DNA of 64,000 nucleotides, taken from assembly GCA_964457945.1 (NCBI GenBank), contig CAYWFX010000013.1, forward strand, positions 4,686 to 68,685, given 5' to 3'. The notes under the pieces were generated by a model. The model saw only the letters and a list, made by a program, of their open reading frames with translations, had not been told where the DNA came from and made no database searches. Position numbers and translations under genes: made by a program. Source of the DNA: PHAA01 sp964457945 (GTDB taxonomy: Bacteria; Bacillota; Syntrophomonadia; Syntrophomonadales; Syntrophomonadaceae). Below, piece after piece: positions 17,261 through 24,331 of the stretch. Numbering within the stretch: the stretch's first letter is position 1; every line of letters begins with the position of its first letter.

Positions 17261-17373
17261 AATTCGTAAAATCTAAGAGGCTTAAGAGGCTAGATTTAAA
17301 ATGAGGGGATATTGCCATTTAGGGGTGTGTACCCGCAACAAAAATTATTTTTTTGATTAGGATGGTAAAAAGT

Positions 17374-17403
17374 GAATAAAAGGGGATTTTGAGTTATATA
17401 CTA
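17374..17403 (+). promoter_or_regulatory. candidate sigma-G promoter for spoVT
   Basis: GAATA at 17374-17378, 18 bases, then TATACTA at 17397-17403. This fits the forespore sigma-G pattern (GHATR-N18-CATNNTA) at all but the first -10 base. B. subtilis spoVT is sigma-G dependent. Confidence 0.5.
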
Positions 17404-17461
17404 TCACTGAGAAAGAAAACAACATTTTCAATATATTGAAAAAAGGAGGGACAGCTGTAAA

Positions 17462-18022
17462 ATGAAAGCAACAGGAATTGTTCGCCGTATTGACGACCTG
17501 GGACGCGTCGTTATCCCCAAGGAAATTAGAAGAACGCTGCGCATCCGTGAGGGGGACCCTCTGGAGATTTTTGTGGATCGTGAAGGTGAAGTTATTTTAA
17601 AGAAATATTCTCCTATTGCGGAATTAGGAGATTTTGCAAAAGAATACGCAGAATCCCTGCACGAGACGATCGGCCATATCTGCATGATTTCTGATCGGGA
17701 TGTAATAATTGCCGTAGCGGGCGGGAACAAAAAAGAATTCTTAAGCAAGTCGGTAGGGAAATTAATGGAAAAATCTCTCGATGACCGCAGTACCATAATT
17801 ATGAATGATATCGAACATCCTGAGGATGAGAACATGCACGTCATTAAAACTGATGATCGCGAATATGCCATAAAATCTCAGGTGGTGGCTCCGATCATTA
17901 CCCAGGGAGACCCAATTGGAGCAGTTATAATCGTTAGCAAGGAAGGAGCTAAGTTAGGAGAAATGGAGATTAAACTGGCCGAAACCGCGGCCGGATTCTT
18001 AGCCAAACAGATGGAACAGTAG
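17462..18022 (+). CDS. spoVT: stage V sporulation regulator SpoVT
   Basis: 186 residues: an AbrB-type swapped-hairpin DNA-binding domain (MKATGIVRRIDDLGRVVIPKEIRRTLRIREGDPLEIF, residues 1-37) and a C-terminal GAF-like domain (about 60-180). SpoVT modulates the sigma-G regulon in the forespore and affects spore coat and germination. GGAGGG precedes the ATG. It follows mfd in B. subtilis as here, except that a ger operon has been inserted between them on the opposite strand. An intrinsic terminator follows. Confidence 0.96.
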   Translation: MKATGIVRRIDDLGRVVIPKEIRRTLRIREGDPLEIFVDREGEVILKKYSPIAELGDFAKEYAESLHETIGHICMISDRDVIIAVAGGNKKEFLSKSVGKLMEKSLDDRSTIIMNDIEHPEDENMHVIKTDDREYAIKSQVVAPIITQGDPIGAVIIVSKEGAKLGEMEIKLAETAAGFLAKQMEQ

Positions 18023-18038
18023 TTATTGCATTCGAACT

Positions 18039-18072
18039 GGCGGTCTTATATCATAATAAGATCGCCTTTTTT
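18039..18072 (+). terminator. intrinsic terminator after spoVT
   Basis: GGCGGTCTTAT pairs with ATAAGATCGCC (one unpaired base), followed by TTTTTT. Confidence 0.85.
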
Positions 18073-18114
18073 ATTGAACTAATAATTGCTAACCAAGATT
18101 TGCCACAGGCAGTA

Positions 18115-18123
18115 TGGTATAAT
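18115..18123 (+). promoter_or_regulatory. extended -10 promoter for the spoVB-like gene
   Basis: TGGTATAAT, an extended -10 (TGN-TATAAT), about 30 bases before the start codon. No good -35 hexamer at 16-18 bases. Confidence 0.45.
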
Positions 18124-18151
18124 AGACCTCGTAAAAATGGGGAGGATTAAC

Positions 18152-19699
18152 ATGGATAAAAAAGGCAACTTTCTCAGAGGAGCCCTGGTTCTGAGCATAG
18201 CCGGTGCCCTGAGTAAAATACTGGGAGCCATTTACCGCATACCCCTGGCCCGCTTGCTAGGGGGAGAAGGAATGGGTCTCTACCAGATGGCCTATCCTAT
18301 ATATACAACTATTCTGGCTTTGGCCACAGCAGGTGTACCCGTAGCTATAAGCGTTTTGGTATCCAGAAAAGAAACCCAGGGGTACACCGGAGACAGCAAG
18401 AGGATATTCAGGATATCACTTATAATTCTTTTTGGATTCGGTATTATATTAACCATCTTGGTAATGCTGGGAGCCCATTTCCTGGCTAATACGGTTTTAA
18501 ACGAACCTCGTGCCTATTATCCGATACTGGCAGTGGCTCCAGCAATATTTTTTGCCTGCTTAATGTCGGTTTTCCGAGGTTACTTTCAGGGTCATCAATG
18601 GATGATGCCTACAGCGGTATCGCAGGTATTAGAGCAGGTCTTTCGAGTCTCCGCCGTAATTATCCTGGCGTTCATACTCTTTCCCCGAGGCTTGGAATAC
18701 GCCGCCGCTGGAGCGACCTTTGGCGCAGTAGTGGGCGGAGTTGTAGGCCTAATTGTCTTAGGTATATTTTATTTAAAATATAAGCGATTAGAAGGGGATA
18801 AACCCCGTCAACTAGTTAACAGTGGTGAAAAAACATCGACATTGGCCCGAGAACTAATAAATTTGGCGATCCCAGTATCTTTTGGAGCGGTGGTATTACC
18901 GCTGGTACAGGTTCTGGATGCGATAATTGTCCCGGGTCGATTGATGGCGATTCAATACACCACTTCGCAGGCTACCGAACTATACGGGCAGTTGTCCGGC
19001 ATGGCCGCAATATTGATTGGCTTGCCTACCATATTTACTATCAGCATTGCTACCAGCTTGGTGCCTGCTATAAGCGAGGCCTTGGCACAACGCGATAACA
19101 AGCTTTTGAACAACCGTTTGAACTATGGACTGCGAGCCGGAATGATTATTTCTTTTCCATGTGCGGCGGGATTGTATGTATTGGCCTTTCAAATATGTGA
19201 TCTGCTTTATGCTACGCCCGAGGCTGGTATACCACTAGAAGTTCTGGCTTTTTCTACCGTTGCATTGGCGGCGTTTCAGCTGACCAGCGCAGGGCTTCAG
19301 GGTATAGGGAGGCCGGAAATCGCCATGCGCAATCTAGTCGTGACCGGAATATTGAAAACCATCTTTAATTACAGCCTCACCAGTATTCCTATGTTAAACA
19401 TAAAGGGAGCTGCCATTGGAACTTTACTAGCCTTTACTATCGGCTCGGCTTTGAATCTTTATTACCTGCAAAGGATGACCGGAATGCATTACGAAATTGG
19501 CCGACTGTTAAAATTACTCCTGATAACTATCTCAATGGGAGTATCGGTGAAGCTATCTTACAGTTATCTGGTGGGTTCTGGACTAGTTTCCAGCCTCTCT
19601 ACCCTGGCGGCAATCACGATAGGAATAGCCATATACGGAGCTTTGCTATTTTTGTTAAAGGAATTTGATATGGATATGGTACGGAAGATTGTTAAATAG
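18152..19699 (+). CDS. SpoVB/YabM-like polysaccharide (lipid) flippase
   Basis: 515 residues, about 14 membrane helices, MOP/MATE-like superfamily (polysaccharide biosynthesis C-terminal domain). The N-terminus FLRGALVLSIAGALSKILGAIYRIPLARLLGGEGMGLYQMAYPIYT is characteristic of SpoVB/YtgP/YabM proteins, which flip lipid-linked precursors. It occupies the B. subtilis yabM position between spoVT and mazG. The ATG at 18152 is chosen because GGGGAGG lies 6 bases upstream; longer upstream starts have no site. Confidence 0.88.
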   Translation: MDKKGNFLRGALVLSIAGALSKILGAIYRIPLARLLGGEGMGLYQMAYPIYTTILALATAGVPVAISVLVSRKETQGYTGDSKRIFRISLIILFGFGIILTILVMLGAHFLANTVLNEPRAYYPILAVAPAIFFACLMSVFRGYFQGHQWMMPTAVSQVLEQVFRVSAVIILAFILFPRGLEYAAAGATFGAVVGGVVGLIVLGIFYLKYKRLEGDKPRQLVNSGEKTSTLARELINLAIPVSFGAVVLPLVQVLDAIIVPGRLMAIQYTTSQATELYGQLSGMAAILIGLPTIFTISIATSLVPAISEALAQRDNKLLNNRLNYGLRAGMIISFPCAAGLYVLAFQICDLLYATPEAGIPLEVLAFSTVALAAFQLTSAGLQGIGRPEIAMRNLVVTGILKTIFNYSLTSIPMLNIKGAAIGTLLAFTIGSALNLYYLQRMTGMHYEIGRLLKLLLITISMGVSVKLSYSYLVGSGLVSSLSTLAAITIGIAIYGALLFLLKEFDMDMVRKIVK

Positions 19700-19716
19700 G
19701 AGCAAGTGCGATGGGC

Positions 19717-19750
19717 GGGGGAGCAAAAGAACCCCGTCCCCTTGCTCCCC
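19717..19750. repeat. GGGGAGCAA hairpin with GGACGG-type core
   Basis: GGGGAGCAA pairs with TTGCTCCCC (19742-19750). The interior AAAGAACCCCGTCCCC relates it to the GGGACGG hairpin family. Confidence 0.55.
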
Positions 19751-19778
19751 ACTTGTAAGACCGGAAGGGAGCATTCAA

Positions 19779-20546
19779 ATGAGTAAAAAAGCTGAAGCGT
19801 TGGATGATTTAATAGGGATAATGAATGTGCTGTTAGCTCCGGGAGGTTGTCCCTGGGATCGGGAGCAGACCCATGAGTCACTGGTCAGGTATCTCATTGA
19901 AGAGGCCTATGAGGTTATAGAGGCCATAAACGAGGGCGATATGCATAAACTGTGTGAAGAACTGGGAGACTTACTACTACAGGTAGTTTTTCATGCTGCC
20001 TTGGCAGAACAGAAAGGGCATTTTGATTTTGCTGATCTTACCCGTACAGTTAGCAAGAAGATGGTGGACAGGCACCCGCATGTTTTTGGGTCCATGCATT
20101 TGCAAACCAGCGAGGATGTCCTGGACATTTGGGAAGATTTTAAGAGAAAGGAGGGAAAAACCAGTCTCCTGGAGGGCATACCAAAAGGTTTGCCAGCCCT
20201 GATGAGGGCGGAGAAAATCCAGGAAAAAGCCAGCCGCGTAGGGTTTGATTGGCCTAGTGTTCAAGGTGCGTTGGACAAGTTCAAAGAAGAACTTGATGAG
20301 TTGGCTGAGGCTCAAAATGATGAGGAAATAGTGGAAGAGATGGGAGACGTACTGTTTGCACTAGTAAACGTAGCCAGGTTTAAAAAGGTTGAGCCCGAGC
20401 AGGCTCTGCAACAGGCTAACGACAAGGTTACTCGCCGATTCAACTACATAGAGCAAAAGGTAAAGGAGTCTGGCCGTACATTTGCTGACTTAAGCTTGGC
20501 AGAGATGGATCAAATATGGGATGAGGCCAAAGCCAGAGGGCTATAA
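19779..20546 (+). CDS. mazG: nucleoside triphosphate pyrophosphohydrolase MazG
   Basis: Hydrolyses (d)NTPs to NMPs, removing aberrant nucleotides. 255 residues with two MazG repeats: GGCPWDREQTHESLVRYLIEEAYEVIEAI plus EELGDLLLQVVFHA, then KFKEELDELAEAQ plus EEMGDVLFALVNVARF; the EExxE and ExxD metal ligands are present. ATG at 19779 with AAGGGAG 8 bases upstream; the upstream extension overlaps the preceding gene and the repeat. Unlike B. subtilis YabN, it lacks the N-terminal tetrapyrrole-methylase domain. Confidence 0.95.
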   Translation: MSKKAEALDDLIGIMNVLLAPGGCPWDREQTHESLVRYLIEEAYEVIEAINEGDMHKLCEELGDLLLQVVFHAALAEQKGHFDFADLTRTVSKKMVDRHPHVFGSMHLQTSEDVLDIWEDFKRKEGKTSLLEGIPKGLPALMRAEKIQEKASRVGFDWPSVQGALDKFKEELDELAEAQNDEEIVEEMGDVLFALVNVARFKKVEPEQALQQANDKVTRRFNYIEQKVKESGRTFADLSLAEMDQIWDEAKARGL

Positions 20547-20635
20547 CCTCAAGTTTTTTTCACCAAAAAAAGGATTAATCAAAAACAGGGCGAATATCCA
20601 TTATATACTGCGAGGATAAGAGGAGGAGGGATATC

Positions 20636-20908
20636 TTGAATAAGACTGAATTGGTAAGTGAAGTGGCTGGTACAGCCGGGATGACCAAAAAGGATGCCGA
20701 AAAGGTTATTAATGCTTTTTTTGCTACGGTAGAAGGTGCTCTAAAAACCGGAGACAAAATACAGCTCATCGGCTTTGGGACCTTTGAAGTGAGGGATCGT
20801 CAAGCTCGCAAGGGTAGAAATCCCCAAACAGGTGCGGAAATAGACATTCCTGCTGCCAGGGTTCCAGCTTTTAAGCCTGGAAAAGCATTAAAAGACGCAT
20901 TAGATTAA
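20636..20908 (+). CDS. hup: HU family DNA-binding protein
   Basis: 90 residues, the normal HU length. The N-terminus MNKTELVSEVAGTAGMTKKDAEKVINAFF and the flexible arm GRNPQTGAEIDIPAARVPAFKPGKALK are diagnostic. It bends and compacts the nucleoid. The TTG start follows AGAGGAGGAGGG. The next gene begins one base after its stop. HU between mazG and rqcP is a clostridial arrangement not found in B. subtilis. Confidence 0.96.
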   Translation: MNKTELVSEVAGTAGMTKKDAEKVINAFFATVEGALKTGDKIQLIGFGTFEVRDRQARKGRNPQTGAEIDIPAARVPAFKPGKALKDALD

Positions 20909-20909
20909 G

Positions 20910-21152
20910 ATGCGACTAGACAAGTACCTGAAGGTATCCAGAATTATTAAGCGTCGTACTGTTGCCAAGGACTTTGCGGAGAATGAAAGGGTCATGGTGA
21001 ATGGCAGGGTTGCCAAACCAGGCTCGGAGGTTAAGGTCGGGGACTTGATCAGCTTGCGGGTAGGAGCTAAGGAGACATCCTATGAAATTCTGGATATTGT
21101 GGACAATGTGAAAGCCAACGAAGCAAAAAACTTATATCGAGTTGTTGATTGA
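20910..21152 (+). CDS. rqcP: S4-domain RNA-binding protein RqcP (YabO)
   Basis: 80 residues, almost entirely an S4 domain: MRLDKYLKVSRIIKRRTVAKDFAENERVMVNGRVAKPGSEVKVGD. RqcP works with RqcH on the obstructed 50S subunit in poly-alanine tailing during ribosome quality control (established in B. subtilis). It starts right behind the HU gene and is followed by a strong terminator, so HU and rqcP form a unit. Confidence 0.92.
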   Translation: MRLDKYLKVSRIIKRRTVAKDFAENERVMVNGRVAKPGSEVKVGDLISLRVGAKETSYEILDIVDNVKANEAKNLYRVVD

Positions 21153-21164
21153 CAAGCCCTAAAT

Positions 21165-21208
21165 AAAAAACCGCCCTAGGTAATTGCCGTTACCTAGGGC
21201 GGTTTTTT
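21165..21208 (+). terminator. strong intrinsic terminator after rqcP
   Basis: Perfect inverted repeat, with AAAAAACCGCCCTAGGTAA pairing with its complement across a 6-nt loop, ending in TTTTTT. Confidence 0.95.
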
Positions 21209-21256
21209 ATTACTATATTACCGCTTGCATTTAAGGTCTAACGTAAAAAACACTGT

Positions 21257-21285
21257 CATAAATTTACTTCCCAATAGCATAGTCT
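21257..21285 (+). promoter_or_regulatory. candidate sigma-E promoter for yabP
   Basis: CATAAAT, 14 bases, CATAGTCT, about 40 bases before yabP. It resembles the mother-cell sigma-E pattern (ATA-rich -35, CATAnnnT -10, 13-14 base spacer). B. subtilis yabP is a sigma-E gene. Confidence 0.5.
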
Positions 21286-21325
21286 ATAAAGAAAAAATAT
21301 AGCTTATTTATAAGGAGGCGATTTT

Positions 21326-21595
21326 ATGGCGGAACATTCCCTGAGCCTGGCCAACCGCCAGCGCATGGAATTAACTGGAGTAACCAACGTAATTACCTTT
21401 GATGAACAGGAAATAATTCTCTCAACCGCCCTGGGTTATCTGGCTGTTACCGGGGAAGAACTGCATATCAACGCGCTGAACCTGGATGACGGCAAGGTGG
21501 CAATCCAGGGAAATGTAAACAATATTGGCTACAAGCCTCAGGGAACAGATCTCAAAGCCAAAGGAAAAAACATGCTGGGTCGTTTATTTAAATAA
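21326..21595 (+). CDS. yabP: sporulation protein YabP
   Basis: 89 residues, YabP/YqfC family: HSLSLANRQRMELTGVTNVITFDEQEIILSTALGYLAVTGEELHINALNLDDGKVAIQGNV is typical of the domain. YabP and YabQ are mother-cell proteins linked to cortex formation. A strong AAGGAGGCG precedes the ATG. It follows the rqcP terminator and has its own sigma-E-like promoter, so it begins the yabP-yabQ sporulation unit. Confidence 0.93.
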   Translation: MAEHSLSLANRQRMELTGVTNVITFDEQEIILSTALGYLAVTGEELHINALNLDDGKVAIQGNVNNIGYKPQGTDLKAKGKNMLGRLFK

Positions 21596-21608
21596 GGAGG
21601 GTTGCCAG

Positions 21609-22040
21609 GTGGGGCTATTTGCCCAGATAGAAGCATTCTTGCTGACCTTTCTCTTGGGAATGATAACGGGACTGATTTTTCATTATTACCAGTCAACCAT
21701 TCATAACCTGCGTATCGGCAGATATGCCCTTTACCTGATGGACTTTATCCTGTGGATAATAATGATAATTATAATTGCGGCAGCCTTGTTTTTAATTAAT
21801 CAGGGTGAAATTCGGGTATATGTTTTTATAGCTCTGGTTGCTGGTGGAGCTGTCTACTATAAATACCTGGCGAAGTATATGCGACAGCCTATACTTTTTT
21901 TAGGCAGGGCAACTGCATTTATGTTGCAGACGTTTTTTTTCGGTTTAGCAAAGCCCCTAGTTTTCGCTGGCACTTGGCTCCAGGCTCAATACCAAAAACG
22001 AAAGAGACCTCCCCCGATAGATGATATATCAAATGATTAA
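21609..22040 (+). CDS. yabQ: spore cortex biosynthesis protein YabQ
   Basis: 143 residues with about four or five membrane helices (FLLTFLLGMITGLIFHYY; LMDFILWIIMIIIIAAALFLI; VYVFIALVAGGAVYYKYL; ATAFMLQTFFFGLAKPLV) and a basic, proline-containing tail. GTG at 21609 is chosen because AAGGAGG lies 8-9 bases upstream, just past the yabP stop. The order yabP-yabQ-divIC is conserved. Required for cortex assembly in B. subtilis. Confidence 0.88.
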   Translation: MGLFAQIEAFLLTFLLGMITGLIFHYYQSTIHNLRIGRYALYLMDFILWIIMIIIIAAALFLINQGEIRVYVFIALVAGGAVYYKYLAKYMRQPILFLGRATAFMLQTFFFGLAKPLVFAGTWLQAQYQKRKRPPPIDDISND

Positions 22041-22123
22041 GGGCTTTTACGAAAAGCCCAAAAATTTATTTTTGAAATTAGCAGGAATTTGTGATATGCT
22101 CCCCGAAGTAACATATAGAAAAT

Positions 22124-22155
22124 TTGTCCACAATTTGTGGATAATCTGTGGATAG
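22124..22155. promoter_or_regulatory. cluster of three DnaA boxes
   Basis: TTGTCCACA at 22124 (one mismatch to TTATCCACA), TGTGGATAA at 22136 (perfect, reverse) and TGTGGATAG at 22147 (one mismatch, reverse), about 11 bases apart. They lie directly upstream of the HTH gene at 22169. Confidence 0.6.
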
Positions 22156-22168
22156 CGTGTAAATTTAA

Positions 22169-22411
22169 ATGCGTATCGAAATTAGGGGAGCAGAAAAATT
22201 AAGTTTCAGGGAGAGACAAGTGGTGATACTTAAGGAGATGGGGAAAAGTACCGAGGAAATAACTCGCACCCTTAAAGTAACTGCCAGCACAGTCGCCACC
22301 CTGTATCATCGTGCCCGCAACAAGGGCTACGAAGTAGTAATCGTGCTTCCCGGGAATGTTATGGGTATATTAGGAGGGGAGGACGATAATGACGAAGACG
22401 AAGCAGAATAA
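22169..22411 (+). CDS. small helix-turn-helix protein (sigma-70 region 4/LuxR-like)
   Basis: 80 residues. Residues 10-55 (LSFRERQVVILKEMGKSTEEITRTLKVTASTVATLYHRARNKGYEV) look like a GerE/LuxR or sigma region 4 helix-turn-helix, followed by a strongly acidic tail (GGEDDNDEDEAE). No clear ribosome binding site precedes the ATG, but its reading frame overlaps divIC by 23 bases, suggesting coupled expression. Three DnaA boxes lie just upstream. Not present in the B. subtilis yabQ-divIC interval. Target unknown. Confidence 0.65.
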   Translation: MRIEIRGAEKLSFRERQVVILKEMGKSTEEITRTLKVTASTVATLYHRARNKGYEVVIVLPGNVMGILGGEDDNDEDEAE

Positions 22412-22691
22412 AAATAAGGATAAAAGACCGCTCCGACTGCTGCTTACCGGGTTACTGTGCTGCTTGTTGTTGTTCACCGTCGTTCCCCGGGCCAAGATTA
22501 TATACGAACTATCGGTGCGTGAGAAGGAACTGCAGCAGGAGAAGGTGCGGCTTACCCAGATTAATGAAGAGCGCCGTCTGACCCTGGAAAATTTAGATTC
22601 CCCCCAAGCCATCGAACGCATTGCCCGTGAACAATTGGGCATGGTAAAAAAAGGTGAAAGAACAATAATAAAGGTAATTCATGAGAAGTAA
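22389..22691 (+). CDS. divIC: septum formation initiator DivIC/FtsB
   Basis: 100 residues: a basic cytoplasmic N-terminus, one membrane helix (LRLLLTGLLCCLLLFTVV), a coiled coil (YELSVREKELQQEKVRLTQINEERRLTLENL) and the conserved PQAIERIAREQLGMVKKGE end. Acts with FtsL and DivIB in the division complex. AGGAGGGGAGGA precedes the ATG, which lies within the end of the upstream HTH gene. In the same position as in B. subtilis. Confidence 0.92.
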   Translation: MTKTKQNKNKDKRPLRLLLTGLLCCLLLFTVVPRAKIIYELSVREKELQQEKVRLTQINEERRLTLENLDSPQAIERIAREQLGMVKKGERTIIKVIHEK

Positions 22692-22771
22692 TTTGCGTTT
22701 GCCGGTTGACTACTGCCTGTGCATTTACTAAAATAAACATAGCACAATTTTTGAGGGGGATCTTAACGTCT

Positions 22772-23230
22772 ATGCCAACTGAACAAACTAATATTGTTAT
22801 TGAACCCGGTGATCTTTTAGATGGTAAGGTACAAGGAATTACCACATTTGGAGCCTTTATCGAACTCCCGGGCGGATTTGTCGGACTGGTACACATATCA
22901 GAAATAGCCGACACCTATGTAAAGGATGTCAAAGATTTTATCAAAGAGGGAGATACCGTTAAAGTCAAGGTACTTAATGTTGCCGGGAAGAAAATTGGTT
23001 TGTCCATTAAGCAGACCCTTCCTCCAAAGATTATTCCCCCCAGGGTGAATCGGCCTGAAAGCAGACCTGCTCCAAATCGGCGGGATGCCAGAGGTTTTAG
23101 CCCGAAGAGAGTTGAGACTCCGGTTAGTTTAGATGACAAGATCGCTCGTTTCCTGAAAGAGAGTGATGAGAGGATGCAACCTCTAAAAAACAAGGTGGAG
23201 ACCAGGAAGCGCAGCAAAACCAATCAATAA
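22772..23230 (+). CDS. S1-domain RNA-binding protein (YabR-like)
   Basis: 152 residues with an S1 domain at residues 10-78 (GDLLDGKVQGITTFGAFIELPGGFVGLVHISEIADTYVKDVKDF ... GKKIGLSIKQ), then a proline/arginine-rich linker and a basic tail. B. subtilis YabR, at the same location, is related to GSP13/polynucleotide-phosphorylase-type S1 proteins; its role is not settled. ATG at 22772 has GAGGGGGAT about 11 bases upstream. A terminator follows. Confidence 0.88.
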   Translation: MPTEQTNIVIEPGDLLDGKVQGITTFGAFIELPGGFVGLVHISEIADTYVKDVKDFIKEGDTVKVKVLNVAGKKIGLSIKQTLPPKIIPPRVNRPESRPAPNRRDARGFSPKRVETPVSLDDKIARFLKESDERMQPLKNKVETRKRSKTNQ

Positions 23231-23241
23231 TGTTTCTACAG

Positions 23242-23264
23242 GCACTTCTTCGGAAGTGCTTTTC
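23242..23264 (+). terminator. intrinsic terminator after the S1-domain gene
   Basis: GCACTTC-TTCG-GAAGTGC followed by TTTTC. The loop is a stable TTCG tetraloop. Confidence 0.9.
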
Positions 23265-23359
23265 TATGTGAATAGGTCATTAGGGACGGCGAAAAAAATA
23301 TTCGCGTAAAAGCGATAAGTAATTGTTATGCTTTCCTTAACCAAGAAAGGAAGAACGGT

Positions 23360-24229
23360 ATGCGATATGGAGCTGTGGATATAGGAACCAATTCCTGTCG
23401 TCTGCTCATAGCCGAGGCAGATGCTGAGCAAGGTTTGAATCCTCTGCATAAGGAACTGGATACAACCCGAATAGGTGAGGGAGTCAACCAATCAAGCCTA
23501 ATTAATGTCGAGGCCATGGAGAGGACGCTTCTCACTCTAAGTCGGTTCCAAGAAAAAATGCAGGCATATGGGGTGGAAAAATACCGGGCCATTGCTACCA
23601 GTGCGGTTAGAGAAGCTCGCAATGGAGATGAATTTGTTCGCAGGGCCTGGGAAGAGAGTATGATGAAAGTAGATATAGTAGAAGGTGAAGAAGAGGCTGG
23701 TCTCAGTTATCTGGGGGTTAAACAGGGCTTAAAACTGGAGCGGGTTCCTTTAGTGGTCGATTTGGGTGGTGGCAGCACCGAGTTTATCTGTCCGGAAGAA
23801 AAGCTCCTGCTATCTCTCCCCCTGGGAGCGGTTAGAGCTACTGAGGCTGATATGTATGCAGCACAAATAGGCGAGCTGCTGTCCCCTCTAGGAAAGATCA
23901 AGCAGCAACTTATGAACCGACCCCTGGTTCTAGTGGGGGGGACGGCTAGCACTCTAGTAGCGGTAAAGCTAGGCATGGAAGAATATAATACAGAACTTGT
24001 GCATGGCACAGTATTAAACCGAACAGAAATCGGTGACCTATATAATCTCTTGGAAAGAATGCCCCTTTCTCTGCGGCGCAGGTTGCCCGGACTCCAGCCA
24101 GAACGCGCGGATATTATAAACAAGGGAGCCCTCATCATACTTGTGATCATGGAAGTTTTGGACAAAAAAGAGATTATCGTCAGCGAAAGCGACCTCCTCC
24201 AGGGAATAATCTGGTCGCTGATGGGTTAG
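23360..24229 (+). CDS. Ppx/GppA family phosphatase (exopolyphosphatase)
   Basis: 289 residues, short form of the family, consisting only of the two actin-like ATPase domains. Motifs: VDIGTNSCRLLIAE (7-20), AIATSAVREARNGDEFV, VDIVEGEEEAGLSYLGV, LVVDLGGGSTEF (about 136-147) and LVGGTASTLVAV. It could hydrolyse polyphosphate or pppGpp, which sequence alone does not distinguish; the lack of the C-terminal HD domain fits small Ppx-type enzymes. AAGAAAGGAAG precedes the ATG. Convergent with the carbonic anhydrase. Confidence 0.9.
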   Translation: MRYGAVDIGTNSCRLLIAEADAEQGLNPLHKELDTTRIGEGVNQSSLINVEAMERTLLTLSRFQEKMQAYGVEKYRAIATSAVREARNGDEFVRRAWEESMMKVDIVEGEEEAGLSYLGVKQGLKLERVPLVVDLGGGSTEFICPEEKLLLSLPLGAVRATEADMYAAQIGELLSPLGKIKQQLMNRPLVLVGGTASTLVAVKLGMEEYNTELVHGTVLNRTEIGDLYNLLERMPLSLRRRLPGLQPERADIINKGALIILVIMEVLDKKEIIVSESDLLQGIIWSLMG

Positions 24230-24240
24230 CTTATTCAAGT

Positions 24241-24260
24241 TTCGCAGTTAAAGTGATAAG
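24241..24260 (+). repeat. TTCGCAGTT motif joined to hairpin, site 3
   Basis: TTCGCAGTTAAAGTGATAAG is a diverged copy of the recurrent motif, leading directly into the GGGGACGG hairpin. Confidence 0.4.
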
Positions 24261-24310
24261 GGGACGGATCTCCTGTGCGAGCGATTTCGCATAGGAGATC
24301 TGTCCCCTTA
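24257..24310. terminator. long GGGGACGG palindrome between convergent genes
   Basis: Near-perfect 24-base arms (TAAGGGGACGGATCTCC... pairing with ...GGAGATCTGTCCCCTTA) around GCGATT. It lies between the ends of ppx and the carbonic anhydrase gene and could terminate both. The sequence belongs to the GGGACGG hairpin family. Confidence 0.65.
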
Positions 24311-24331
24311 TTTTCTTCTTATATCGTTTAC

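Noticed and set aside
22124..22155. Replication origin
   Set aside because: Only three DnaA boxes, no dnaA/dnaN neighbours and no long AT-rich unwinding region; a regulatory or titration site is more likely.
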